A DNA stretch of 30,538 nt from assembly GCA_045587025.1 (NCBI GenBank), contig JAZNBK010000056.1, positions 1-30,538 of the forward strand. The letters run 5' to 3'. This DNA comes from UBA1740 sp045587025 (GTDB lineage: Bacteria; Bacillota; Clostridia; Oscillospirales; CAG-272). Numbering within the stretch: position 1 is the first letter of the stretch; every line of letters begins with the position of its first letter. The position numbers were made by a program, and so were the translations under genes. The notes beneath the pieces are model-generated. The model was not told where the DNA came from. It searched no databases and saw only the letters and a list, made by a program, of their open reading frames with translations. Shown here piece by piece: positions 1-7,107 of the stretch.

Positions 1-385
1 CGACGATATTATTCAAGCGGTGCGCGCAAGTATGAGCGCCTCACAAACGATGTTGGGCGACGTGCAGTACGACATTTTCTCGGATGACGGTAAGAAGGTC
101 GGCGAGGGACTTTCAAAGATAATGAAGCCGATTACGCTTAAGGGCGACACAGTAAAGATTAGCTTTAACGAGTATCTTATGCATTGGCGCAACGTAGATA
201 GTATGACGCTTGAAGAACGGACAGAGGGGAAAATCCCAAATAAGTCTATATTCGGCGAAAATGAGAATAGAAGCGAAGCAGTAACTGCCGAGCAGTCACA
301 CAAGAGAATTGATGAGATAGAAAAGGTTCATCCCGATTTTAATAAAACAGCCGAAAAGCCCGAGAGGTCAAAATCGCAGAGATGA
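1..385 (+). CDS. C-terminal part of an unrecognised protein, cut by the window start
   Basis: The frame is open from the first bases of the window (codons before the GTG at 20 read D-D-I-I-Q-A), so this is probably the tail of a longer gene rather than one starting at 20. About 127 residues are visible. They are hydrophilic, with an internal stretch around NEYLMHWRNVDSMTLEERTEG and a charged, disordered-looking tail rich in E, K, R and S. There is no signal peptide, membrane segment or catalytic motif that I can identify. Tails like this occur on large polyvalent or phage/ICE proteins of gut clostridia, but that is only an impression and I assign no function. Its stop overlaps the ATG of the next small ORF (ATGA). 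It is unrelated in content to the purine operon that follows. Confidence 0.5.
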   Translation, partial: DDIIQAVRASMSASQTMLGDVQYDIFSDDGKKVGEGLSKIMKPITLKGDTVKISFNEYLMHWRNVDSMTLEERTEGKIPNKSIFGENENRSEAVTAEQSHKRIDEIEKVHPDFNKTAEKPERSKSQR

Positions 386-588
386 AGGCGAAAAAGCAGG
401 CAACTTTCAACGACGTAGAAGAACATAAGCAGTTCGATGCTAGCGTTGAATATGGCGAAGGAATACATGGAGAGTTGAGGGTGGGATTCTCTGGATGGAT
501 TAATGATATACTACGTGATCAGCGAAACAAAATGCGGCTTGGAAAGAATATTGCTGTTTATATAAATATTTTAGCAATAAGAACATAA
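382..588 (+). CDS. small hypothetical ORF, 68 aa, doubtful
   Basis: The ATG overlaps the stop of the preceding ORF in an ATGA arrangement, which favours translational coupling. The SD is weak: GAGAGG lies about 15 bases upstream. The first 45 or so residues are charged and protein-like (KKQATFNDVEEHKQFD, then a stretch ending in GFSGWINDILRDQRNK). The last 15 (IAVYINILAIRT) fall in AT-rich DNA that also holds a 7-bp inverted repeat (549-555 with 573-579). The 3' end may therefore be non-coding sequence read through after a truncation. No domain is recognised. It could be a real small gene, the remnant of a longer one, or chance. Confidence 0.3.
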   Translation: MKAKKQATFNDVEEHKQFDASVEYGEGIHGELRVGFSGWINDILRDQRNKMRLGKNIAVYINILAIRT

Positions 589-606
589 AAAACAGGCGTA
601 AATCTA

Positions 607-635
607 TTGACAAAATTCTATTTTTATGATATTAT
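607..635 (+). promoter_or_regulatory. sigma-A-type promoter of the purine operon
   Basis: TTGACA at 607-612 and TATTAT at 630-635 are separated by 17 bases. TATAAT overlaps at 633-638 but would need a 20-base spacer. Transcription would start near 642, just ahead of the riboswitch. The core closely resembles the pyr operon promoter at 15435. Confidence 0.75.
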
Positions 636-663
636 AATCGTGACAAATAAATACATCCTTTGC

Positions 664-728
664 AACTGACGGAATTAGTGGAAAAAACCACGAAGGAACA
701 GGGGAGAAGTAATGCCGACCGTCTGGGC
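664..728 (+). ncRNA. ZTP (pfl) riboswitch aptamer
   Basis: The 3' part GCCGACCGTCTGGGCA (714-729) matches the highly conserved end of the pfl/ZTP motif (CCGCCUGGGCA type), preceded by the conserved GGGGAG (701-706). GACGG (668-672) can pair with CCGTC (719-723) to close the aptamer. GTGG (678-681) and CCAC (688-691) form an internal hairpin. This class binds ZTP/ZMP, which accumulates when 10-formyl-tetrahydrofolate limits AICAR formylation, and usually switches genes on. It lies directly upstream of purE in a purine operon that also carries fhs, as expected for this class. Identification is from recalled motif features, not from a covariance search. Confidence 0.88.
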
Positions 729-764
729 ACACTTATCAAAAAGAGAGGTAAGTGCGCCTTTTTT
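726..764 (+). terminator. intrinsic terminator of the ZTP riboswitch expression platform
   Basis: GGCACACTTA (726-735) pairs with TAAGTGCGCC (749-758) with one A-C mismatch, followed by six T (759-764). The 5' arm overlaps the conserved CTGGGCA end of the aptamer, so ligand-stabilised aptamer and terminator should compete. Ligand binding would then favour read-through into purE. Confidence 0.85.
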
Positions 765-789
765 AATTTAAAAAAACAGGAGAATGGTT

Positions 790-1284
790 ATGAAGAAAAT
801 AGCGATTATTATGGGTAGCGACAGTGATTTGCCAATTGTTAAAAAAGCAATTGATACTCTTATAGAATTTAACGTTCCTTATGAGGTGCACGTTTTTTCT
901 GCGCACAGAACTCCTATCGAATCTGCCGAATTCAGTAAAAACGCGAGAGCGAACGGTTTTGGCGCTATTATAGCTGCGGCAGGCATGGCGGCTCACCTTG
1001 CAGGCGCTATTGCGGCTAATACAACCTTGCCCGTCGTTGGCATACCTGTATGCTCTGCAAATATGGGTGGCATTGACGCGCTCCTTTCTACTGTACAAAT
1101 GCCTACGGGGATCCCCGTCGCTACTGTTGCGGTGAACGGAGCTTCCAATGCCGCCCTTTTATGTATCCAAATGCTTGCGATAGAGGATGAAAATCTTGCG
1201 AGGGCGTTAGATGAAAAAAGGGCAAGAGACAGAGAAAACGTTCTCAAAAAGAACGCATCTGTTGAAAATGAATTTAATAAATAA
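790..1284 (+). CDS. purE: N5-carboxyaminoimidazole ribonucleotide mutase (class I PurE)
   Basis: This enzyme converts N5-CAIR to CAIR in de novo purine synthesis. The N-terminus IAIIMGSDSDLP and the SAHRTP motif are those of class I PurE. Further on, GIPVCSANMGGIDALLSTVQMP is followed by ATVAVNGASNAALL, matching the family's nucleotide-binding end. The 164-residue length is normal. I prefer ATG 790 over ATG 784, because AGGAG at 778-782 is 7 bases from 790 but only 1 base from 784. It is the first gene after the ZTP riboswitch terminator. No purK, which normally supplies N5-CAIR, is present in this operon. Confidence 0.95.
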   Translation: MKKIAIIMGSDSDLPIVKKAIDTLIEFNVPYEVHVFSAHRTPIESAEFSKNARANGFGAIIAAAGMAAHLAGAIAANTTLPVVGIPVCSANMGGIDALLSTVQMPTGIPVATVAVNGASNAALLCIQMLAIEDENLARALDEKRARDRENVLKKNASVENEFNK

Positions 1285-1313
1285 ATATATAATGATAAAG
1301 GGAGAAATTAAAG

Positions 1314-2000
1314 ATGGCTAACAAGCTTGTTTACACAGGAAAAACAAAAAACGTATACGCACTTGACAACGGCAATTATTTGCTTAAATTCAAGGATGAT
1401 TGCACGGGCAAGGATGGAGTTTTTGATCCGGGCGAAAATACTGTAGGACTTACAATTGACGGTGTTGGAGATGTAAACCTGAGAATGTCAATTTACTTCT
1501 TCGAGAAGGTTAACGCCGCAGGAATTAAAACACATTATATAAGCGCAAATCTTGCTGACACGACTATGGAGGTCCTTCCTGCAAAGCCGTTTGGCAAGGG
1601 ACTTGAGGTAATCTGTCGCCATAAGGCAGTTGGAAGCTTTTATCGTCGCTATAGCGATTATATTGAAGAAGGCGCAGATTTGCCCGCATACGTTGAAACG
1701 ACTTTTAAAAACGATGAAAAGGGCGATCCGCTTGTTACTAAAGACGGCCTCGTTGATTTGGGTGTAATGACTGCTTCCCAGTACGATGATATCAAGCTTA
1801 TGACACAGAAAATAACACAAATCGTAGCAGACGACCTTAAAGAAAAGGGACTCGTTCTTTACGACATCAAATTTGAGTTCGGTTATGATAAAGACGGAAA
1901 CGTAATGCTTATTGATGAGATCGCGTCCGGAAATATGAGAGTATATAAGAACGGCGAATATATCGATCCTATGACTCTTTCCAAGCTTTTCTTTGCATAA
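1314..2000 (+). CDS. purC: SAICAR synthase, divergent subgroup (PurC)
   Basis: Joins CAIR and aspartate with ATP to give SAICAR. The N-terminus YTGKTKNVY is the family's nucleotide-binding strand-turn-strand, and DIKFEFG, GDPL and the DE motif are present. Two usual signatures differ: the common RNxxAGS reads RHKAVGSFYRR, and the common DEISPDxxR reads DEIASGNMRVY. The 228-residue length is near the family norm (about 235-240). These differences look like a coherent clostridial subgroup, since the substrate-contacting arginines and the acidic pair are kept, so I keep the PurC assignment. A GGGAG SD lies upstream, and the gap from purE is 29 bases. Confidence 0.88.
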   Translation: MANKLVYTGKTKNVYALDNGNYLLKFKDDCTGKDGVFDPGENTVGLTIDGVGDVNLRMSIYFFEKVNAAGIKTHYISANLADTTMEVLPAKPFGKGLEVICRHKAVGSFYRRYSDYIEEGADLPAYVETTFKNDEKGDPLVTKDGLVDLGVMTASQYDDIKLMTQKITQIVADDLKEKGLVLYDIKFEFGYDKDGNVMLIDEIASGNMRVYKNGEYIDPMTLSKLFFA

Positions 2001-2056
2001 TTCGAAATAATTTTATTAGCGGAACAAAAACGATAGATAATATGAGGAACAAATAA

Positions 2057-3481
2057 ATGGGCGGAATTTTCGGGATAACATCGAAAAGCGATACCGTGCA
2101 GGACGTCTTTTTCGGGGTGGATTATCATACCCACTTGGGAAAAGCGCGCGCAGGTATGGCTTCTGTCGATAAAGACGGATTTTTTCAAAGAGAAATACAC
2201 AATATAGAAAATTCTCCTTTTCGCACTAAATTTGACAATATTGCCTCTCGCCTAAAGGGAAACGCCTGTATCGGCTGTATAAGTGATGCGGACCCACAGC
2301 CCTTGCTCATTAAATCGAAGTTTGGAGCGTACGCCATTACAATGGTCGGTATGATTTCAAATAGTGAGGAAATAGTTGAGAGATATTTGAAAAGCAATTA
2401 CGGCGTTTTTCAGTGTATGAGCGGAAACACCGTAAACTGTACGGAAATTTTAGCTGCACTTATAGAAGAAAAGGACACGTTGGTAGAAGGAATCAGATTC
2501 GCGCAGGAAACAATAGAGGGTTCTGCTTCAATCTTGATTTTAAAGGAAAACGGAGCGTTAGTTGCTGCGCGAGATAAGTGCGGACGGCTTCCGTTGGTCG
2601 TCGGGAAAAAAGAGGATGCGTTTTGCGTTTCTTTTGAGTCGTTTGCTTACAAAAAGCTTGATTTTCAGAGCTTTAAGGAGCTTCGCTCGGGAGAAATTAT
2701 AGAGCTTACTCCTGATGGCGCAAGGGTTCTTTATGAGGGAAGCGAGGAAATGAAAATCTGCGCATTCCTTTGGACGTATTACGGATATCCTACGGCTTCA
2801 TACGAGGGTGTTAACGTTGAGGTAATGCGTACCGAAAACGGCAAAATCATGGCAGAGTCGGAAAAAAAGAACAACACTATGCCCGACGTTGATTATATAT
2901 GTGGCGTTCCCGATTCAGGTACGCCTCACGCAATTGGATATTCGATAAGTAGCGGAAAGCCGTTTGCGCGTCCGTTTATCAAATATACGCCCGCATGGTC
3001 GAGGAGCTTCATTCCTTCTAATCAGGAGGAGAGAAATAAAATAGCAAAAATGAAGCAAATTCCGGTGGAAGAGCTGATTAAGGATAAGGATTTGCTATTC
3101 GTTGACGATAGTATCGTCAGAGGAACACAGCTCAGTGAAACCGTAGAATTTTTATATAAAAACGGAGCGAAATCGGTCCATATGAGATCGGCGTGTCCGC
3201 CCTTGATGTACGGCTGTAAATACTTGAATTTCTCAAGGAACACGTCCGATATGGATTTGCTCGGCAGAAGGATTATTCTCGAGCTTGAGGGAGAAGAGGG
3301 CTTCAATTATATCGAAGAATATTGTGACACGACGACGGAAAGAGGAAAGGCGCTTCGCCGTGCGATTTGTGAAAAAATGCATTTCGCGTCTCTCGAATTT
3401 CAGTCGCTCGAAGGTATTATTAAAGCAATTGGCATAGAGCCGTGTAAGCTTTGTACTTATTGCTGGAACGGAAAGGAATAA
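2057..3481 (+). CDS. purF: amidophosphoribosyltransferase (PurF) lacking the glutaminase nucleophile
   Basis: PurF homologue of 474 aa: an N-terminal Ntn glutaminase-like domain (about 1-230) and a C-terminal PRPP-binding phosphoribosyltransferase domain. FVDDSIVRGTQ (about 347-357) is the PRPP loop, and CGVPDSGTPHA is the PRT core. Candidate Fe-S ligands remain: Cys235 (KICAF), Cys380/387 (ACPPLMYGC) and Cys463/466/469 (CKLCTYC), as in the B. subtilis-type enzyme. The N-terminus is MGGIFG, whereas active PurF exposes Cys1 (MCGIxG, or after a propeptide). GAGGA at 2044-2048, 8 bases upstream, fixes this start, and the frame just upstream has a stop, so no Cys is hidden. I recall other clostridial and Bacteroides PurF-like proteins with MGG starts, so this is a subgroup and not an obvious sequencing error. 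Glutamine hydrolysis is probably lost or supplied in trans. Confidence 0.9.
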   Translation: MGGIFGITSKSDTVQDVFFGVDYHTHLGKARAGMASVDKDGFFQREIHNIENSPFRTKFDNIASRLKGNACIGCISDADPQPLLIKSKFGAYAITMVGMISNSEEIVERYLKSNYGVFQCMSGNTVNCTEILAALIEEKDTLVEGIRFAQETIEGSASILILKENGALVAARDKCGRLPLVVGKKEDAFCVSFESFAYKKLDFQSFKELRSGEIIELTPDGARVLYEGSEEMKICAFLWTYYGYPTASYEGVNVEVMRTENGKIMAESEKKNNTMPDVDYICGVPDSGTPHAIGYSISSGKPFARPFIKYTPAWSRSFIPSNQEERNKIAKMKQIPVEELIKDKDLLFVDDSIVRGTQLSETVEFLYKNGAKSVHMRSACPPLMYGCKYLNFSRNTSDMDLLGRRIILELEGEEGFNYIEEYCDTTTERGKALRRAICEKMHFASLEFQSLEGIIKAIGIEPCKLCTYCWNGKE

Positions 3482-3486
3482 ACATT

Positions 3487-4527
3487 ATGAAAAATTCAAG
3501 ATCTGATAGTTATGCAGCGGCAGGCGTTGATATTACAGCAGGTTATCGCGCCGTTGAGTTGATGAAGGCACATATAGCAAGAACTATGACGAGCGGCGTA
3601 TGCTCCGACGTCGGCGGCTTCGGAGGACTTTTCGAGCTCGACGTAAAGGGAATGGAAAAGCCCGTACTCGTAAGCGGAACCGACGGAGTAGGTACGAAGC
3701 TCAAGCTTGCTTTTTTGCAGGACAAGCATGATACCGTAGGTATCGACTGTGTCGCAATGTGTGTAAACGACGTAATATGCTGTGGCGCAAAGCCCTTGTT
3801 CTTCGACGATTATATTGCTTGCGGAAAGAATATACCTGAAAAAATCGCAGCTATCGTTTCGGGCGTTGCGGAGGGCTGCGTGCAGTCAGGCGCTGCTCTT
3901 ATCGGTGGCGAAACTGCGGAAATGCCCGGATTTTATCCTGTGGATGAATACGATTTAGCCGGCTTCGCAGTAGGCGTGGTCGATAAAAACAAAATACTCC
4001 GTCCCGAAACTATGCAAAAGGGAGACGCTATAATAGCTATACAATCGAGCGGAGTTCATTCGAACGGATTTTCTCTCGTACGTCGTGTGTTTGGCGTTGG
4101 AGAAAAGGATATATCCAAGCCGATAGCAGAGCTTGGCGGAAAGTCTGTTGGCGAAACCTTGCTCACACCCACGAAAATTTACGTAAAGCCGATACTTGAT
4201 TTAATTGACAACGTGAACGTACGTTCTATATCTCATATTACGGGTGGCGGCTTCTATGAAAATATACCGAGAAGCTTGCCAAGCGGATTGAGCGCGAAGA
4301 TTGAACGTTCTTCCTTACAAATACTTACTATCTTTGATTTGATTGCAAAGGAAGGCGGAATTTCCGAAAGAGATATGTTCAACACCTTTAACATGGGTGT
4401 AGGTATGAGCGTTATCGTTAAGCGTGATGAAGCTGACAAGGCAGTTGAGATACTTCGCAAAAACGGAGAAAACGCATACATAATGGGCGAAGTCGTTGAG
4501 GATGACGCAGGCGTAATCTTGTCTTAA
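3487..4527 (+). CDS. purM: phosphoribosylformylglycinamidine cyclo-ligase (AIR synthetase, PurM)
   Basis: Closes the imidazole ring of FGAM with ATP to give AIR. AAGVDITAGYRAVELMK, the GTDGVGTKLKLAF ATP-binding motif, GGETAEMPGFY and SHITGGGFYENIPR all match the PurM family. The length is 346 aa, as usual. I chose ATG 3487 because AAAGGA (3472-3477) lies 9 bases upstream and the protein then begins as family members do. The open frame extends to 3451, but that extra stretch lies inside purF. It follows purF with only 5 bases between stop and start. Confidence 0.96.
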   Translation: MKNSRSDSYAAAGVDITAGYRAVELMKAHIARTMTSGVCSDVGGFGGLFELDVKGMEKPVLVSGTDGVGTKLKLAFLQDKHDTVGIDCVAMCVNDVICCGAKPLFFDDYIACGKNIPEKIAAIVSGVAEGCVQSGAALIGGETAEMPGFYPVDEYDLAGFAVGVVDKNKILRPETMQKGDAIIAIQSSGVHSNGFSLVRRVFGVGEKDISKPIAELGGKSVGETLLTPTKIYVKPILDLIDNVNVRSISHITGGGFYENIPRSLPSGLSAKIERSSLQILTIFDLIAKEGGISERDMFNTFNMGVGMSVIVKRDEADKAVEILRKNGENAYIMGEVVEDDAGVILS

Positions 4528-4561
4528 GTGAAAACTGTTAATTTTCGGAGGATTGATTTTA

Positions 4562-5182
4562 ATGTCCAAAACAAAAATTGCCGTGCTCGTTTCGGGCGGC
4601 GGGACTAATCTTCAGGCATTGATAGATGCTCAGGAAAAGGGGATTTTAAAAAGCGGAAAAATCGAGCTCGTTCTTTCAAACAAGAAAGACGCTTATGCGC
4701 TTATAAGGGCTAAAAATGCGAATATAAAAACCGAGACGGTTTTGAAAAAAGATTTTTCCACGCCCTTGGATTTTGAGAATAAAATTCTTGAAATTCTCCG
4801 CGACAACGGAATAGAGCTTATAGTTCTCGCCGGATTTATGAGCATATTAAGCGAGAGCTTCACCTCAAAATATCAAAAGAGGATATTGAACGTGCATCCG
4901 TCTTTGATACCTTCCTTTTGCGGAGAGGGCTTTTACGGGCTTCGCGTTCACGAGGCGGCTTTAAGCTATGGAGTAAAGGTGACGGGCGCAACCGTTCACT
5001 ATGTAAACGAAATACCCGACGGCGGAGAAATTATTCTTCAAAAGGCGGTAGAAATAAAAGAGGGAGATACTCCGGAAATTTTACAAAAGCGGGTAATGGA
5101 GGAGGCAGAATGGATTTTGCTTCCGCAAGCCGCTGAAATAGTCTCAAAAACAATTAAAGAGCAAAGTGAGGAATTGATATGA
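4562..5182 (+). CDS. purN: phosphoribosylglycinamide formyltransferase (PurN)
   Basis: Transfers the formyl group of 10-formyl-THF to GAR. The N-terminus VLVSGGGTNLQALID is the GAR-binding loop. NVHPSLIPSF carries the catalytic Asn110 and His112, and VNEIPDGGEII carries Asp153, so the formyltransferase triad is complete. At 206 aa it is normal for the family. ATG 4562 is preceded by CGGAGG (4546-4551) with a 10-base gap; the upstream TTG at 4553 is too close to that SD. The stop overlaps the next start (ATGA). Its cofactor is made by Fhs at the end of the same operon. Confidence 0.96.
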   Translation: MSKTKIAVLVSGGGTNLQALIDAQEKGILKSGKIELVLSNKKDAYALIRAKNANIKTETVLKKDFSTPLDFENKILEILRDNGIELIVLAGFMSILSESFTSKYQKRILNVHPSLIPSFCGEGFYGLRVHEAALSYGVKVTGATVHYVNEIPDGGEIILQKAVEIKEGDTPEILQKRVMEEAEWILLPQAAEIVSKTIKEQSEELI

Positions 5183-5907
5183 ATATATATGAAGTAAAAA
5201 CAATGGGAGACCGCATAAGAGGAAACGCTTATGTTGGCAGAGGAATTGTTATTGGAAAGACGCCTGACGGAAAGAAAGCGGCAGTCGCATACTTTATTAT
5301 GGGACGTAGCGAAAACAGCCGTAATCGCGTATTTACCTTAAAGGACGGCGCAGTATTTACCGAGCCGTACGACGTTTCTCGCGTTGAGGATCCGTCCTTG
5401 ATTATATATTCAGCAATTCGTTCTTATGAAAATAAGTTGATAGTTACGAACGGCGACCAGACCGATACGATTTTTGATTTTGTAAAAGAAGGAAAGGGCA
5501 TGAGAGAAGCGCTTGCGACCAGAGAGTTTGAGCCGGACAGCCCGAATTTCACTCCCCGTATAAGCGGTATGCTCACGATGGATAAGGGAGATTTTTCGTA
5601 TCAGATGAGCATCCTCAAGAGCATAGACGAGGAGGGAAGTGACTGCGCTCGCTTTACCTTTGATTATCCTTCAAAAGCAGGACTTGGGCATTTTATACAT
5701 ACTTACGTAACGGACGGAAATCCTATTCCTACGTTTGTAGGAGAGCCGGAAAGAGTTTATATTTCAAACGATATAGATGACTTTGCCGACGATATTTGGA
5801 ATAATCTCGACCGCGACAATAAGATTTCACTTTATGTTCGCTATTTAGACCTTGAGAGCGGAAAAATCGAGGAAAAATTAATTAACAAGAACGGAGATAA
5901 AAAATGA
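5179..5907 (+). CDS. PurO-like IMP cyclohydrolase
   Basis: Resembles the archaeal PurO / IMP_cyclohyd family, which closes FAICAR to IMP, rather than the N-terminal domain of PurH. The start region NAYVGRGIVIGKTPDGKKAAVAYFIMGRSENSRNR fits the family's YxGRxxxxGxTPDG...RSxxxRNR pattern. Later ISGMLTMDKGDFSYQMSILK is also typical. It is 242 aa; archaeal PurO is nearer 200, and bacterial members are somewhat longer. The context is decisive: it is translationally coupled (ATGA) both to purN upstream and to a formyltransferase lacking the PurH cyclohydrolase domain downstream. SD GAGGA (5168-5172) lies 6 bases before the ATG. I leave the symbol blank because purO formally names the archaeal gene. 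Confidence 0.87.
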   Translation: MNIYEVKTMGDRIRGNAYVGRGIVIGKTPDGKKAAVAYFIMGRSENSRNRVFTLKDGAVFTEPYDVSRVEDPSLIIYSAIRSYENKLIVTNGDQTDTIFDFVKEGKGMREALATREFEPDSPNFTPRISGMLTMDKGDFSYQMSILKSIDEEGSDCARFTFDYPSKAGLGHFIHTYVTDGNPIPTFVGEPERVYISNDIDDFADDIWNNLDRDNKISLYVRYLDLESGKIEEKLINKNGDKK

Positions 5908-7085
5908 AAGAGTTTGAACTGAAATACGGTTGTAATCCCAATCAGAAGCCGTCGAGAATTTTTATGGAGGACGGAGAGCTTCCTATAAAGATACTGTCGG
6001 GCAGACCGGGATATATAAATTTCTTGGATGCGTTTAACTCATGGCAGCTTGTAAAGGAATTGAAGGCGGCACTTGGTATGCCTGCTGTTACTTCCTTTAA
6101 GCACGTTAGCCCTACGTCTGCGGCAGTAGGTATTCCTCTTTCAGATAATCTCAAAAAAGCGTGTTTTGTAGACGATATACCCGAGCTTGACAAATCCCCC
6201 TTGGCTTGCGCGTACGCAAGAGCGAGAGGAACAGATAGAATGTGCTCCTTTGGTGACTGGGTAGCTCTTTCCGACGTTTGTGACGTAACGACTGCAAAGC
6301 TTATAAAAAGAGAGGTCTCTGACGGTGTAATCGCTCCCGGATACGAGCCGGAGGCGCTTGAAATTTTGAAAACGAAGAGAAACGGCAACTATAACATAGT
6401 AGAAATTGATGAAAATTATATTCCTGCCCCAATCGAACGCAAGCAGGTTTTTGGAATCACCTTTGAGCAGGGCAGAAATGAATTTGAGATAAATGAAGCT
6501 CTGCTTAGCAATATTGTTACAAAAAACAAGAATTTGCCGAGCGCGGCGAAGAGAGATTTAATAATTTCTCTTATAACCTTGAAATACACTCAATCGAACT
6601 CCGTTTGCTTTGCTTATGACGGACAGGCAATAGGCGTAGGCGCAGGACAGCAGTCGAGAATCCATTGTACACGTCTTGCAGGCGGAAAGGCAGACACTTG
6701 GTTCCTTCGTCAACACGAAAAGGTTTTGAACCTTCCTTTCCTCCCGACACTTGGCCGCCCCGACAGAGATAACGTAATCGACGGATATATAAACAAGAAT
6801 GAAGAGGACGTATGCGCAGAGGGCGTTTGGCAGAAGTACTTCACCTCACGTCCTGAACCGCTTACACAAAAGGATGCCGAGGAATATCTCTCAAAAATCA
6901 CAGGTGTTTCTCTCGGTTCTGACGCTTTCTTCCCGTTTAGTGATAATATAGAAAGAGCGCATAAGAGCGGAGTAAGCTATATAGCAGAGCCGGGCGGCTC
7001 TATCCGTGACGACCTCGTTATTGAATGCTGTGACAAATATGACATTGCTATGGCGTTTACGGGAATGAGATTGTTCCACCATTGA
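5904..7085 (+). CDS. purH: stand-alone AICAR formyltransferase (C-terminal half of PurH)
   Basis: Formylates AICAR with 10-formyl-THF to FAICAR. KYGCNPNQKPSRIF, PGYINFLDAFNSWQLVKEL and SFKHVSPTSAAVG match the AICAR transformylase domain. Lys66-His67 in SFKHVSP correspond to the catalytic Lys-His pair of PurH (Lys266/His267 in the human enzyme). SNSVCFAYDGQAIGVGAGQQSRIHC and PGGSIRDD are further family signatures. At 393 aa it lacks the roughly 200-residue cyclohydrolase (MGS-like) domain of full PurH (about 510-590 aa). That reaction is assigned to the PurO-like gene directly upstream, whose stop overlaps this start. The gene begins cleanly with its own methionine, so this is a natural separate protein and not a truncated PurH. 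Confidence 0.93.
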   Translation: MKEFELKYGCNPNQKPSRIFMEDGELPIKILSGRPGYINFLDAFNSWQLVKELKAALGMPAVTSFKHVSPTSAAVGIPLSDNLKKACFVDDIPELDKSPLACAYARARGTDRMCSFGDWVALSDVCDVTTAKLIKREVSDGVIAPGYEPEALEILKTKRNGNYNIVEIDENYIPAPIERKQVFGITFEQGRNEFEINEALLSNIVTKNKNLPSAAKRDLIISLITLKYTQSNSVCFAYDGQAIGVGAGQQSRIHCTRLAGGKADTWFLRQHEKVLNLPFLPTLGRPDRDNVIDGYINKNEEDVCAEGVWQKYFTSRPEPLTQKDAEEYLSKITGVSLGSDAFFPFSDNIERAHKSGVSYIAEPGGSIRDDLVIECCDKYDIAMAFTGMRLFHH

Positions 7086-7107
7086 TAAAAGACAAAAGGG
7101 GATTTTT

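Noticed and set aside
382..588. Toxin or antitoxin role for the small ORF
   Set aside because: No recognisable toxin or DNA-binding motif, and a doubtful 3' end; small size alone is not evidence.
587..780. Ten-base direct repeat AAAAAACAGG at 587-596 and 771-780 flanking the riboswitch region
   Set aside because: Short, A-rich and partly an SD-like sequence; no other sign of an inserted element, so chance is enough.
2057..2065. Explanation of the missing PurF cysteine by a wrong start codon or propeptide
   Set aside because: The upstream frame closes at a TAA within a few codons and the SD spacing fits ATG 2057; no Cys occurs in the first residues that could act as a processed N-terminus.
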